Shown: piece after piece, positions 47,872-57,892 of the stretch
Position numbering within the stretch: position 1 is the stretch's first letter
Layout: each line of letters begins with the position of its first letter
From: Flagellimonas chongwuensis
GTDB lineage: Bacteria; Bacteroidota; Bacteroidia; Flavobacteriales; Flavobacteriaceae
Assembly (NCBI RefSeq): GCF_013376415.1
Contig: NZ_WYET01000004.1
Span: 1,084,761 to 1,148,760 of the forward strand
Length of the DNA stretch: 64,000 bases
Direction of reading: 5' to 3'
Position numbers and translations under genes: made by a program
The notes under the pieces: model-generated
Databases searched by the model: none
What the model was told of the DNA's origin: nothing
Seen by the model: the letters and a program-made list of their open reading frames with translations, nothing else

Positions 47872-48782
47872 TACATCAATTTTAAGGTTTCTGCTATGCC
47901 TGCATAATAATCTTCATCCAACAAAAGGGCGCTTCCCATGATCGCCGCTTCCTCCCCAAATTCCGACACATAAATCTCATCGACACCCTTCAGCGCTTCT
48001 TTTAACGCAGGGCCAAAGAATTCGAACGCTTTGGAAATGTTACCTCCAAAAACTAAAACATCGGCTTCAAATTCCTCAATATAAGGGTTGATAAAATCAG
48101 CAAGTCTGGTTCCAAAATCGTTAAAGACTTTACGGGCATTGGCATCTACACCCACCAATTCGCAAAGTTCCTTTACATTTTTTAGCCTCTTACCCGTCTC
48201 TTCTTCAAAAGCATTGATAATTCCCCTTGTGGAGAAAAGATCATCGGCAAACACGTTTCGGTAATATTGGTTATAAAGGAAACCTCCTTCAGGAACTTGT
48301 TTATCCTTTATGATGGGCTTGCCGTTTAACAGAAAACTGGATCCCAATCCCGTTCCCAATGTTATCGCTATTGCTTTTCTAAATTTTGATGCTTTACCTA
48401 TCAACGCCTCGGCAACGGAGAACGCGGTTGCATCATTTATAAATCTAATCTGGGAGGGCTGAACCTTAAGCCTATCGGCCAATTCCAAACGGAGATTGAC
48501 ATCGTATAGGGATTGAAGTTTTTCAACATCGGTGATTTTGCTAATTCCATTATAATAATCAAACGGACCGGGCATGGCCACTCCTATGCCGCTTATTGGT
48601 TTGCCCAGACCTTTAATGGTGGCCTGCAGTGCATCTACCCATCCGGTCAATATTTCTTCTTTTGAACCTTGGGAGTTTATCTTCTTATAAGAAAAGGTTT
48701 CCCTGCATAAGGTTTTGTTCTCATGGCTATACGCACAAGATGAAATATGGCTTCCTCCTATGTCAACTCCTATACTGAACAT
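47871..48782 (-). CDS. ROK-family sugar kinase (probable mannokinase)
   Basis: ATP-dependent hexokinase of the ROK family, 303 aa. The phosphate-1 motif is VDIGGSHISSC, the catalytic Asp is in INDATAFSVAEA, the second phosphate loop is ITLGTGLGSSF, and the adenosine region is VLVFGGNISKAF. The zinc-binding CxCGxxGC motif found in most ROK kinases is absent; only PEGGFLYN marks that region, so it belongs to the zinc-less branch. Together with the MFS permease and PMI it would give mannose to mannose-6-P to fructose-6-P. The gene overlaps the MFS start by one base. Confidence 0.87.
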   Translation of the reverse strand: MFSIGVDIGGSHISSCAYSHENKTLCRETFSYKKINSQGSKEEILTGWVDALQATIKGLGKPISGIGVAMPGPFDYYNGISKITDVEKLQSLYDVNLRLELADRLKVQPSQIRFINDATAFSVAEALIGKASKFRKAIAITLGTGLGSSFLLNGKPIIKDKQVPEGGFLYNQYYRNVFADDLFSTRGIINAFEEETGKRLKNVKELCELVGVDANARKVFNDFGTRLADFINPYIEEFEADVLVFGGNISKAFEFFGPALKEALKGVDEIYVSEFGEEAAIMGSALLLDEDYYAGIAETLKLM

Positions 48783-48832
48783 CTACTTTTTATTCAATTA
48801 TTGGAAAAACAGTTTTTCCGTTCAACATCTAT

Positions 48833-50044
48833 TTATGATTCATTTTCATATAAGGCCACGACCCCGTAAGCTTCTATCAAAGCTGCTTGATGAAGTAGCC
48901 AATAGTAACGGCCTTCACTATTACCTGACCAGTCTTCAAAAAACTGTTCCTCGGCATTTCTTGCATTATCCCACGCATAATCCATGTTTTTAATAAAAAC
49001 GTCTATGTATTCATCCGTCTTTGAATCATATTCCGATAATTGTACAAAAGCGGACAATAGCTCTACATTGAACCAAGAATCGTGGGTTTGGTAAAATATT
49101 TGCCCATTGACAATGCTCGTAAACTTGGAATAGGCAGACCGTGCCGTGGCAATGGCCTCGTTCAAGTATTCTTGGTCATCGGATATTTCATAGAGGTTTA
49201 CCCCCGCCATAATCATCAAGGCTGCATTGTAAGTCCACTTTGTAGTATTTATTTGCTCTGTTGCTATATTGATATCGTTCCAATATAGATTATCGCTGGG
49301 ATCTCTTAAGGTATTATAGTTCCACTCGTACACCCGTTCCGCAAAAGTTCTGTACTGTGACTCATTGGTCAATTGGTACATTTTGCTGGTCACATAAGCT
49401 GCATATGCACTGGTATTGGCCGCTTTCATACAATTGGCCCCTCCTGTACAATTGGTGGATTCCGCCTCAAACCAGTACAATCCTCCTCCCATTCGTGAAT
49501 CTTCACCGGACATGATAAATTCTGTAACGGTCTTGGCCCTGTTCAAATAAAAGGCATCCCCTGTAAGCTCGTAAGCTTTGATGAGCTCCATGGCCACAAT
49601 GGCACTATCATCATAATAATGATCGGTCTGTCCCTCGGTCACTGGAGCTGCTTGGTAAGTGGGTAGAACATTTCTGTCATCATAATATGCCTCAAGACCG
49701 GAAAACTCCTTGTCCAAAATAGACCTGTCGTACCCTAGTTCATAAAGTACATTACCAGCCGTGAGCATTCCTACATAGGGCCATAAGTAGCTATAAGCAG
49801 GATCTCCTGATTGTGACGGGAAATTTTCTTTATATAGATTTTCTTTCTTATAAAGGGATTGAATCATATCATAAACGGCCTTGGCCTTTTCTTTATGGCT
49901 CAAGGATTCCTCTTCTTCAGGAACCGGGTTCTCCGTTTCTTCGTTTCCTTCTTCCAACTGATCCTCGATTGAGGGGTCGCTGCTACAACCGACCCCCCAT
50001 AAAAACAACAGGGAACAAAAAAATGTAATTTTTGAACTTATCAT
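48833..50044 (-). CDS. GH76 endo-alpha-1,6-mannanase lipoprotein
   Basis: Family 76 endo-alpha-1,6-mannanase, 403 aa, predicted lipoprotein (GVGC, Cys20) followed by a Glu-rich linker (about 27-48) that would hold the enzyme off the membrane. The (alpha/alpha)6 domain shows the catalytic Asp pair Asp145-Asp146 in HYYDDSAIVAMEL, plus WTYNAALMIMAG. It cuts the alpha-1,6 backbone of yeast-type mannan at or near the surface. It lies 9 bp after the SusE-like gene and 50 bp before the ROK kinase gene, a gap that holds an inverted repeat GGAAAAAC-A-GTTTTTCC (48803-48819). Confidence 0.93.
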   Translation of the reverse strand: MISSKITFFCSLLFLWGVGCSSDPSIEDQLEEGNEETENPVPEEEESLSHKEKAKAVYDMIQSLYKKENLYKENFPSQSGDPAYSYLWPYVGMLTAGNVLYELGYDRSILDKEFSGLEAYYDDRNVLPTYQAAPVTEGQTDHYYDDSAIVAMELIKAYELTGDAFYLNRAKTVTEFIMSGEDSRMGGGLYWFEAESTNCTGGANCMKAANTSAYAAYVTSKMYQLTNESQYRTFAERVYEWNYNTLRDPSDNLYWNDINIATEQINTTKWTYNAALMIMAGVNLYEISDDQEYLNEAIATARSAYSKFTSIVNGQIFYQTHDSWFNVELLSAFVQLSEYDSKTDEYIDVFIKNMDYAWDNARNAEEQFFEDWSGNSEGRYYWLLHQAALIEAYGVVALYENES

Positions 50045-50053
50045 ATTCTGTAA

Positions 50054-51289
50054 TTATTCTTGTATTAATTCTTGGTAATAATTTTCAGCCTTGGGATCAA
50101 ACACTACCCTGACGGTAAAATTTGCACCGTTCAAGGCATCTGGAAATTTCCAAGCTCCTTGCCAATAGGCGGCCTCTGGTCCCAAGAAATACACATTATT
50201 GTAATATTCCGGTTCGCCTCCGTTGGGTCGTCCATTGTATCCTTCAAGCCCGGGAACCAAAGAGCCGTTCATTGCTTCGTTGTGCATACTTCCCAGATAG
50301 GAAACCTGTCCATCTCCCAGTTGAAATTGATATCGGTAGCGTTCTTCCTCCCAACCTAACCAATCCGGTGCATCGGGGGATTCTGGCGTTAAGAATTCAA
50401 AATAGGCGTTGGTAGCTTCAAAAGTATGATTTCCGACGTATTCAAGGTCTGCCTTAACCGCTTGATTGGCCAAAATATACAATTGAATGTTAGAAATTTC
50501 GACAAAGGAAATAGTGGCCTTAGCCAAATCCATACGCACTCTGTACACACCCTCTTCCATATCAAAAGTAGTAGGATCATCCCCTGATCGGATCTTTCCT
50601 TCCGAATTGATATAATAATGGGTCAGGTCTTCCGCCGAAGCATTGTTTCCATTAACGATATAAAATTCGCCTGGGGAAAGGTGGGTAACCGATTCAAAAA
50701 CACCAGGTTGAAAATTATCATTGGGCAATTGATTGGAAATCTGCTTGAATGCCACTGCACTTGGAATATCGGATGCTTCGGTAGCTGAACCGTATACGTA
50801 CATGTATTCCGGAAATATCGCCAGTCCTTCAGGTCGAGTCAAACTAAGTGTAGAAGGCTCGGTGAAATTTTCCCTGAAATAGCTACTCGAGGCTTCCACC
50901 GTCCATGCCACATCACCTGTTTCCAATTGTTGAATGCCGGCTTCGGCCGCAATGATGTTCAAACGCGACGTGCTCATGGTAAAGGTGGTTGCCCCACCAC
51001 CGTTGTCGGAAGGTGAAGTATATATTGGGTCGCTAAAATCCCCACCAGGTCTATCGAACTTTATGGTGTATAATATGGTACCACCATCATTGGCCTGTGC
51101 CGGGGTCCAAGAAAAGATGATATTGTCACCATTCTCAAGGTCTATCTCAATAGTCTCGCTATTGCTTGGGCTTTCCAAGGAACCCGTTAGTGCAATTTCA
51201 GGATCTAAAGTGTAATCGTCATTATCACATGAAATCAATGTCATGGATAAAACCATCAATGTCAAAAGTGACTTTAGTATTGTTTTCAT
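50054..51289 (-). CDS. SusE-like outer-membrane glycan-binding lipoprotein (mannan locus)
   Basis: SusE/SusF-type lipoprotein, 411 aa, lipobox MTLISC (about Cys21). The SusE N-terminal domain (about 25-150) has FSWTPAQANDGGTILYTIKFD, matching the layout of the SusE-like protein at 6002-7093. Two or three beta-sandwich modules follow, ending YYNNVYFLGPEAAYWQGAW. ATG 51289 is preferred because it overlaps the susD stop (TAATG); the TTG at 51295 would add two residues. It probably binds mannan chains for the SusC/D pair. Confidence 0.85.
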   Translation of the reverse strand: MKTILKSLLTLMVLSMTLISCDNDDYTLDPEIALTGSLESPSNSETIEIDLENGDNIIFSWTPAQANDGGTILYTIKFDRPGGDFSDPIYTSPSDNGGGATTFTMSTSRLNIIAAEAGIQQLETGDVAWTVEASSSYFRENFTEPSTLSLTRPEGLAIFPEYMYVYGSATEASDIPSAVAFKQISNQLPNDNFQPGVFESVTHLSPGEFYIVNGNNASAEDLTHYYINSEGKIRSGDDPTTFDMEEGVYRVRMDLAKATISFVEISNIQLYILANQAVKADLEYVGNHTFEATNAYFEFLTPESPDAPDWLGWEEERYRYQFQLGDGQVSYLGSMHNEAMNGSLVPGLEGYNGRPNGGEPEYYNNVYFLGPEAAYWQGAWKFPDALNGANFTVRVVFDPKAENYYQELIQE

Positions 51290-52860
51290 TACCAATTAGG
51301 GTTTTGGGTTAGATTATCATTTATATCTCGCTCACTAAGAGGAATGGGCCATAAATAATGTTTTGCGGGATCAAAGCTTCTCTCATCCACTCTAATGTAT
51401 CCATCGTCCACTATACTGTCGTCTGTTTTAACACCATGGGCCCAACCGTTGAGCACTTCTTCGGCAATTTCCCATCTTCTGATATCGAAAAATCGATGTC
51501 CTGCTTCAAAAGCTAGTTCTATTCTTCTTTCGTTCCGTACAATTCCCCTTAACAGGTTTTGGTCATTTCCGGGAAACACAAGCGCATCCCCTTGAAGTCC
51601 GGCCCTTGCTCTTATGGCTCCGATGGTAGCATCCCAATCGGCCTGACTGAATGTTCCCAACTCTATTTTTGCTTCAGCTAAATTCAGGAGTACTTCCGCA
51701 TAGCGGATTAAAATTAGATTAAGACCTGAATTTACTTGGTTCCGGGCCATGGGATCATAGAACTTGTGCACATAATACCCTGTAGGCGTACTGTTGGATG
51801 AATAGTTCAATCCATCTGGTTCATCGCCTGGGGAAGTACCTATTACTATATCATTGCCTTCAAAATCTTTCATGGTGTATTCATCATGGATAATTGTCGC
51901 GGATAATCTTGGGTCACGATTTTGATATGGACTGTTCTCATCATAATTTGCTTCTGGTTCATCAATACTGTATCCATTGATGGTTGGATAGGCATCCACT
52001 AGTTCTTGCAAAGGGGAGAAATTGGCATACCCTCCCAAACTAGGCGGTATCAATGAATATTGATTGTTGTGTTCCCTAAATGTAGGGATGTACTGAAGGC
52101 TCAATAAAATTTCGTTGGCTGATTCATTTTCTGTTTTAAAAAGATCAGCATAGCTGGGAAACAACGAATAATCACCCAACAGCCCTTCGGCCAATGTTGC
52201 TGCCATTTCATACTCTCCATTGTACAGATGAACCCTGGATTTGAATGCTATTGCCGCATCTTTGGTTATTCTACCACTTTGATCGGCAGGATAGCTGCTC
52301 GGAAGCCCATTTATCGCCGAAGAAAGCTCATCGTAAATAAATGCCAAAATGGCCCCGCTATCGTCCCTTTCAAGGGTAAGCGACTCTTCTATACTAATTT
52401 CATCCGTAATTAGAGGGACATCGCCATACAGTTCTATTAGGTTGAAGTAGTGCCAAGCTCTAACAAATCTCGCTTGAGCGGTAACAGCCGTTCGTTGGTC
52501 TTCGGTGATTTCCTCAACCTCATTAATGTTGTTGAGAAATATATTGGTTCTACGTATAGCTTCATATCTCCCGGACCACACACCTGCCACTACGCCATTG
52601 GCGGTGCCGTAACTTCCGCTTGCAATATTACGGTACTCTTCCATGGCCTTGGTGTAGGCGTCATCTGAAAGTGCATTAAAGTATAGGTAGTCTTGTGCTG
52701 ACATCAAATCAGCATAAATCGAGTTCAGGAATATTTGCGCATCCTCCTCGGTATCCCAATAATTCAATTCGCTCTGCGAATCCATTGGGGAGAGATCCAA
52801 ATCTGAAGAGCATGCGGAAAATATCCATATGACACTTAGAAATAAAAATATTTTTTTCAT
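51289..52860 (-). CDS. SusD/RagB-family lipoprotein (mannan locus)
   Basis: SusD-type surface lid, 523 aa, lipobox IFSAC (Cys17). The N-terminal region has AQARFVRAWHYFNLIELYGDVPL. The RagB/SusD C-terminal part has LILIRYAEVLLNLAEAKIEL and the NERRIELAFEAGHRFFDIRRW hallmark, ending NDNLTQNPNW. It lies 11 bp after susC and shares one base with the SusE-like start. It works with the SusC at 52872-55979 in manno-oligosaccharide import. Confidence 0.95.
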   Translation of the reverse strand: MKKIFLFLSVIWIFSACSSDLDLSPMDSQSELNYWDTEEDAQIFLNSIYADLMSAQDYLYFNALSDDAYTKAMEEYRNIASGSYGTANGVVAGVWSGRYEAIRRTNIFLNNINEVEEITEDQRTAVTAQARFVRAWHYFNLIELYGDVPLITDEISIEESLTLERDDSGAILAFIYDELSSAINGLPSSYPADQSGRITKDAAIAFKSRVHLYNGEYEMAATLAEGLLGDYSLFPSYADLFKTENESANEILLSLQYIPTFREHNNQYSLIPPSLGGYANFSPLQELVDAYPTINGYSIDEPEANYDENSPYQNRDPRLSATIIHDEYTMKDFEGNDIVIGTSPGDEPDGLNYSSNSTPTGYYVHKFYDPMARNQVNSGLNLILIRYAEVLLNLAEAKIELGTFSQADWDATIGAIRARAGLQGDALVFPGNDQNLLRGIVRNERRIELAFEAGHRFFDIRRWEIAEEVLNGWAHGVKTDDSIVDDGYIRVDERSFDPAKHYLWPIPLSERDINDNLTQNPNW

Positions 52861-52871
52861 GATGTTTTTTT

Positions 52872-55800
52872 TTAGAAATTAATGTCAAGTCCCAAAGAGA
52901 AGATTCTGGACACGGGGTATACCCTTCCACTTGCCCCTGTGTTCTCTGGGTCTACGCCAATAGCGTTCAACGGACTGAATGTGGCTATGTTCAAGCCGGT
53001 GAGGTACAATCTGATTTTGCTCAGTCCCATTTTCTCAACTGCTAGATCGGGTATGGTATACCCCAATTGAATGTTCTTGATTCGAAGGTAATGGGCATCA
53101 AAAATGTAGAAATCAGATTTTGCCGCGTTGTTCACCGATTCTGCACCGACTGTAAGCCTTGGATATGAAGCATCCATGTTTTGTGGGGTCCAACGATCAA
53201 GATGACGATTGAACACCGGTCCTTCGTTACTGTTATGGAACGCCTCAATTACCTCTCCCCGCAACCATTGTTTTCGCTGTCCCACACCTTGAACAAAGAT
53301 TGAAAAATCAAACCCGTTCCAATTGGCGGCATACGTTGCGCCGTAGGTATATCGAGGAAATTCGTTGCCAAGGATAAAACGGTCGTTGTCATAATCGATT
53401 TGTCCATCTCCATTGCGGTCAACATATTTGATATCCCCGGGATCTACATCATTTACAAAAATTGGAGTAGCGCTATTGGCGATTTCTTCATCTGTGTTAA
53501 AAAAACCATCGCTCTTCAACGCGTAGTAAGAATTGATGGAATATCCTTCCCGTAAAATGGTATTGACATCAAAACCATTTATAAACTCGCGACCTCTGAG
53601 GTCTTCAACCTCATTCTTGTTATCAGCAACATTAATATTCAATGAATGGTCAACTTCACCTGTTTGGAACCTATAACCCAAACTCAATTCCCAACCTCTG
53701 TTTCGTACCGATCCGGCATTTTGGAAAGGTTGTCCTAGACCATAAGTCCCCGGAACTGGCAATTGGAGCAATATATCCTCGGTGAGATTATCAAACAACT
53801 CAACGGTTACATCAAAGCTTCTATTGAACAAGGATAGGTCTATACCCAAGTTTTTCATGGTTGATGTCTCCCATGTCCTATTACTGTTGCTTACGGAGTA
53901 ATAAGATCCGGAAACAGGCACGCCACCAAAACTGTAAACATTACTATTGATGTTAACCAAACTTTGATAGCCATATAGATCGTTGATATCCTGATTGCCC
54001 AACTGCCCCCATGAAGCCCTTACTTTGGCAAAAGAGACAAAATCAACGGATTCCATAAAAGTTTCATTGCTTATGGTCCATCCGGCAGAAATCGAAGGGA
54101 AGACACCCCAACGGTTCTTCGATGAAAATCTGGACGACCCATCGTATCTAATATTACCATTGATTTGATATCGACTATCGTAGGAATATCCAATTTTACC
54201 AAAGAAGGATTGGATAGACCATTCATTTCCAGAACCATTGGCACTCTGGATATCACTGGCATTGCTGATTACTCCAAACTCATTTCCAGGAATATCGATT
54301 CCCGTAACACCAAAAAACTCACTTTTGAAACTTTCGGACGAAGCTCCCAGCATCATGTTGAAGCTATGCTTTTCATTAAAATCCTTGCTGTAACTAGCCG
54401 TCAAGAAAGGATTTAAATACAGGGACCTATTATAATTATCGGTTACTGAATTTTCATTGTTTCCCCCTCCTGGGTATGCAAAGTCTATTGCCTTTCTAAA
54501 CTGATGCGTTTTATTGCTGGTTAGATTACCTCCCAGCACCCCTTTAAGAATCAGGTTTTCAACGGGTTCATATTCAATACTAAAATTCCCCAAAAACTCA
54601 TCGTTTTGATATTTGGTGGTTCCCCCTACCTCAAGTTGCGCCAAAGGATTGCTGTTACTTCCGCTTACAAGCGTGTAATCACCATTTTCGTCCACAATGT
54701 CATAAATGGGAGGTATACGCATAGTGGGCTCTATGATCCACTCTTCAAAATATGCATTGTCCTTGATATCATTTCTAGCAAATGACATACGTCCGCCCAA
54801 CTTTAATTTATCATTGACCTGTTTTTCCAAATTTATTCTGGCGTTATATCGTTGATAGCCGTAATCAGGACCTTTGAACATGCTTTCTTGATCCACATAG
54901 CCGAGCGACACCAAATAGTTAAGACCATTTTCTGCACCGCTCATGGACAGGTTGTGGCTACTTTGCAGTGCCATATCCTTGTAAATTTCACGGTTCCAGT
55001 ATACATTGGGACCATTTTCTTTGTAATCCAAAATCTGTTCCGGTGTAAACGCAGGTTGAAAACCAGAGTTTACCAAAGCCTCGTTACGTAATGTGGCGTA
55101 TTCCCAGGAAGAGGCAAATTCAGGAAAATTGGTAGGTGTTTGCACTCCATAAGATCCTTGGTATTGAAATACAGGCTTTCCCGACTTCCCTTTTTTAGTA
55201 GTCACCAATATCACACCGTTGGCCGCACGGGAACCATAAATTGCGGATGAGGCAGCGTCTTTAAGAACACTTATACTCTCAATATTGTTGGGGTTCACAT
55301 TATTTAGAGAACCAATTACACCATCAACTACAATTAAGGGAGTGTTTCCATTAATGGTACTTACACCCCTAATGTTTATCTGCGGCACAGAGCCCGGTCT
55401 AGATGTTGTATTTTGAATAATCAATCCTGGCGACTCTCCTTGTAACGCCTGATAGGAATTGCTCACAGGCTTTCCCTGAATGGCCTGCTCGTCAATGGTA
55501 CTAATGGCCCCAGTAAGATCTGCCCTTTTTTCCGTACCATACCCAACCACTACAACCTCGTCCAAATTCGAGGTATCCGATTCAAGCATTATGGTCAGCG
55601 GCGTATCGCCTTCAACCATGATTTCTTGCGGTTTATATCCAATATATGATACAAGTAGGACATCCCCTTTGTTTGCAGTAAGGGAAAATTGCCCTTCCAT
55701 ACCGGTACTGGTTCCGTTGGTGGTTCCCATAACAAGGACATTGGCCCCAAATATGGGTCCCAGTTCATCTGTTACCTTACCACTAACGTTAATTTCCTGT

Positions 55801-55979
55801 GCGAATCCACCATAGGTGAAAAGCGCCAGCAAAATTACGGTAGCATAAGATCTTTTTACAACAAAGCCTCTCTTGCTGTCCACCGTTGCTGGTGCAACTG
55901 TCAGCTCATTTGAAGGAATTCCCGAAAAGAACCTCCAAAAATGGCATCCATTCCTTAAAAAGTTAGTTATTGATTTCAT
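52872..55979 (-). CDS. SusC/RagA TonB-dependent receptor (mannan locus)
   Basis: Outer-membrane importer, 1035 aa. The signal h-region (TVILLALFTYGGFAQ) starts only at about residue 47, after an unusual 45-residue leader; no alternative ATG, GTG or TTG at the expected place was seen. The carboxypeptidase-D-like domain (about 64-140, VSGKVTDELGPIFGANVLVMG), TonB-box/plug start (LDEVVVVGYGTEKRADLTGA), plug INIRGVSTINGNTPLIVVDG and barrel end SLGLDINF follow. It lies 83 bp after the PMI gene with no promoter motif in between, so PMI probably heads the operon. Confidence 0.94.
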   Translation of the reverse strand: MKSITNFLRNGCHFWRFFSGIPSNELTVAPATVDSKRGFVVKRSYATVILLALFTYGGFAQEINVSGKVTDELGPIFGANVLVMGTTNGTSTGMEGQFSLTANKGDVLLVSYIGYKPQEIMVEGDTPLTIMLESDTSNLDEVVVVGYGTEKRADLTGAISTIDEQAIQGKPVSNSYQALQGESPGLIIQNTTSRPGSVPQINIRGVSTINGNTPLIVVDGVIGSLNNVNPNNIESISVLKDAASSAIYGSRAANGVILVTTKKGKSGKPVFQYQGSYGVQTPTNFPEFASSWEYATLRNEALVNSGFQPAFTPEQILDYKENGPNVYWNREIYKDMALQSSHNLSMSGAENGLNYLVSLGYVDQESMFKGPDYGYQRYNARINLEKQVNDKLKLGGRMSFARNDIKDNAYFEEWIIEPTMRIPPIYDIVDENGDYTLVSGSNSNPLAQLEVGGTTKYQNDEFLGNFSIEYEPVENLILKGVLGGNLTSNKTHQFRKAIDFAYPGGGNNENSVTDNYNRSLYLNPFLTASYSKDFNEKHSFNMMLGASSESFKSEFFGVTGIDIPGNEFGVISNASDIQSANGSGNEWSIQSFFGKIGYSYDSRYQINGNIRYDGSSRFSSKNRWGVFPSISAGWTISNETFMESVDFVSFAKVRASWGQLGNQDINDLYGYQSLVNINSNVYSFGGVPVSGSYYSVSNSNRTWETSTMKNLGIDLSLFNRSFDVTVELFDNLTEDILLQLPVPGTYGLGQPFQNAGSVRNRGWELSLGYRFQTGEVDHSLNINVADNKNEVEDLRGREFINGFDVNTILREGYSINSYYALKSDGFFNTDEEIANSATPIFVNDVDPGDIKYVDRNGDGQIDYDNDRFILGNEFPRYTYGATYAANWNGFDFSIFVQGVGQRKQWLRGEVIEAFHNSNEGPVFNRHLDRWTPQNMDASYPRLTVGAESVNNAAKSDFYIFDAHYLRIKNIQLGYTIPDLAVEKMGLSKIRLYLTGLNIATFSPLNAIGVDPENTGASGRVYPVSRIFSLGLDINF

Positions 55980-56062
55980 ACGTTTGTTTTAAGCTAATTT
56001 TTAGTTTTCTGTGTGCGTTTAGTTGTACTACTCAGTGCGTTTTCGTTTGTTTTTCATGGTAT

Positions 56063-57865
56063 TTATTTTAGAAATGCGTTTATGACTTTGGCCCTACCTT
56101 GACCCAAATTTTTCAACTTGAAGCTTTTAGCAGCAGCTGGAACAACAAAAGTTTCGGCATAAGCAAGTGTTTCCACATGACCATTTTCAGTTTCCAATTG
56201 AATCCGGTCACCTTCGACCAACATCATTACCTGACATGAGTTTTCGGTACTTCTTTCAATAAACACATCGAATTCAAGTCTTCTGACGTCATAGAAATGA
56301 TCGGGATGGGTTGGGTAATTGGTAATGGCATGATCCGAGGTCTCTTCGGCCACATAGGTTTTAGAGAAAAGTTCATTGGTGACATTTTCTCCTTTTCTAT
56401 CAAAATTCAAGTTCTTAAAGGCGTGCTCGATATTGATTGGACGTGGTTTTCCATTGAGATCCAATCGTAACCAATCGTACATTTTGAAGGTGAAAATATA
56501 TGGGGTGGCGCTGATTTCCAATACCATATTCCCCGATCCCGCACTGTGTACGGTACCATTAGGAATAAGGTAAAGCTCATGCTTTTTGGAAGGATGCTTT
56601 TGCACGTAGTCCACAATGTCCAATTCAATATTTTCCTCTTGACTGCGCTCAAGGTCCTCTTTGAATTTTTGAGGATCAATATTTTCTTGAAAACCGAGGT
56701 AAACACAGGCGTCTTCCTTGCAATCCAAAATATAATAGCATTCATCCTGTGTTATATTCTCCCCAAATTCTTCCTGAATGTAAGTAAGGCTGGGGTGACA
56801 TTGGATGGATAGATTCCCTCCTTCATAGGTATCCAAAAAATTGAAGCGAATGGGAAACTCGGTTCCAAAGGTTGCTTGATGCTTGCCCAACACATTTTTG
56901 GATTCTTGGTTCATCAGAAAATCAAAAGAAATCTCGAGAAGGTTGCCATCACTTTCAAAAAGCAGTCCATTTTCGGGAACGATCAAAGAGAATGCCCAAG
57001 CATAATTGACGACATCTTTGTTCAAACCAGGTATGTGCCCCTTTATCCATTCACCTCCCCATGCTCCTGGTTCAAACCAAGGCCTTACCCTGAATACAGA
57101 AGCGGCCATCACTTTAAGGGCTTCCTTGATATCGTTCATGTGCGACCATGTAATTGTATCTTGGAACTGTGCATCTACAATGACATCTATTTTGGAGGCC
57201 AATCTCTCTTTTTCTTGGTTCAAAACTACCCAATCAATAAAGTAGTAATGTTTGTACATTTTAAAATCCACATTGGAAGTGGATATACCCAAATTGGTTA
57301 CTGAACCAGCCCTCATTCGGTACTGCAATTCATTTTTGGGCAAATCAAAATAAACCAACGGGCAATCCCAATCTACTAAACTGGCACCGCTCCCGTAAAC
57401 TATATTGATTACACTTTGATTATTGGGCTTGACAGTCTTGAGCTTTTCCCTATCAAAATAATCCAAAAGGTAAAAATCACATTTTCTCCCCCATACCGAT
57501 TCCTCTTCCCCTAAAAAGGGATCGACCATGGATGCAATTTTATTTTCATCCTTTAAACATGCCTTAATTGCGATGGCATTGACTGTAAAACCCTTGCTTT
57601 TAACGGCATCACATATTTTATGTACCACAATCTCCCATGCCACTCCTGAAAATCCATCAAGGCAAACTGTTTTGTGTTTGATGATAAAATCTGCAAGCCC
57701 TTCATAACCTTCGAAAATTTTTCCGCTTTCCATCTGATGCCGCGGGTAAATATCATAGTGGCCCTCTTGATGCAGGCTTGAAACTTGAGTAGGGGGTAAT
57801 ATATATTGGTCGGTCTTACGCTTTATTCCCAATGTGCTTTTGCTTTTTTCTTGGTTCTGAATCAT
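56063..57865 (-). CDS. manA: Class I mannose-6-phosphate isomerase with N-terminal kinase-like domain
   Basis: Mannose-6-P isomerase, 600 aa, twice as long as simple bacterial PMI. The C-terminal half (about 255-600) carries the zinc ligands Gln355 and His357 (NLSIQCHPSLTYIQEEFGE), Glu375 and His440 (IPNGTVHSAG). The N-terminal half (about 55-210) resembles a P-loop nucleoside/uridine-kinase-type fold (VCLDGFSGVAWEIVV, FYLLDYFDREKL, YFDLPKNELQYRMRAG), but the Walker A Lys/Ser is missing (Gly71-FSGVAW). It may be a regulatory or sugar-phosphate-binding domain. It is first in the mannan operon, just after a GntR-type operator; it yields fructose-6-P. Confidence 0.88.
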   Translation of the reverse strand: MIQNQEKSKSTLGIKRKTDQYILPPTQVSSLHQEGHYDIYPRHQMESGKIFEGYEGLADFIIKHKTVCLDGFSGVAWEIVVHKICDAVKSKGFTVNAIAIKACLKDENKIASMVDPFLGEEESVWGRKCDFYLLDYFDREKLKTVKPNNQSVINIVYGSGASLVDWDCPLVYFDLPKNELQYRMRAGSVTNLGISTSNVDFKMYKHYYFIDWVVLNQEKERLASKIDVIVDAQFQDTITWSHMNDIKEALKVMAASVFRVRPWFEPGAWGGEWIKGHIPGLNKDVVNYAWAFSLIVPENGLLFESDGNLLEISFDFLMNQESKNVLGKHQATFGTEFPIRFNFLDTYEGGNLSIQCHPSLTYIQEEFGENITQDECYYILDCKEDACVYLGFQENIDPQKFKEDLERSQEENIELDIVDYVQKHPSKKHELYLIPNGTVHSAGSGNMVLEISATPYIFTFKMYDWLRLDLNGKPRPINIEHAFKNLNFDRKGENVTNELFSKTYVAEETSDHAITNYPTHPDHFYDVRRLEFDVFIERSTENSCQVMMLVEGDRIQLETENGHVETLAYAETFVVPAAAKSFKLKNLGQGRAKVINAFLK

Positions 57866-57892
57866 TAAATCAATAAATAAATTATAATGTAC

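Noticed and set aside
48803..48819. Inverted repeat GGAAAAAC-A-GTTTTTCC as another GntR operator
   Set aside because: It does not share the ATGT-N4-ACAT core, and it lies within an operon rather than at a promoter, so I mention it only as an intercistronic repeat.
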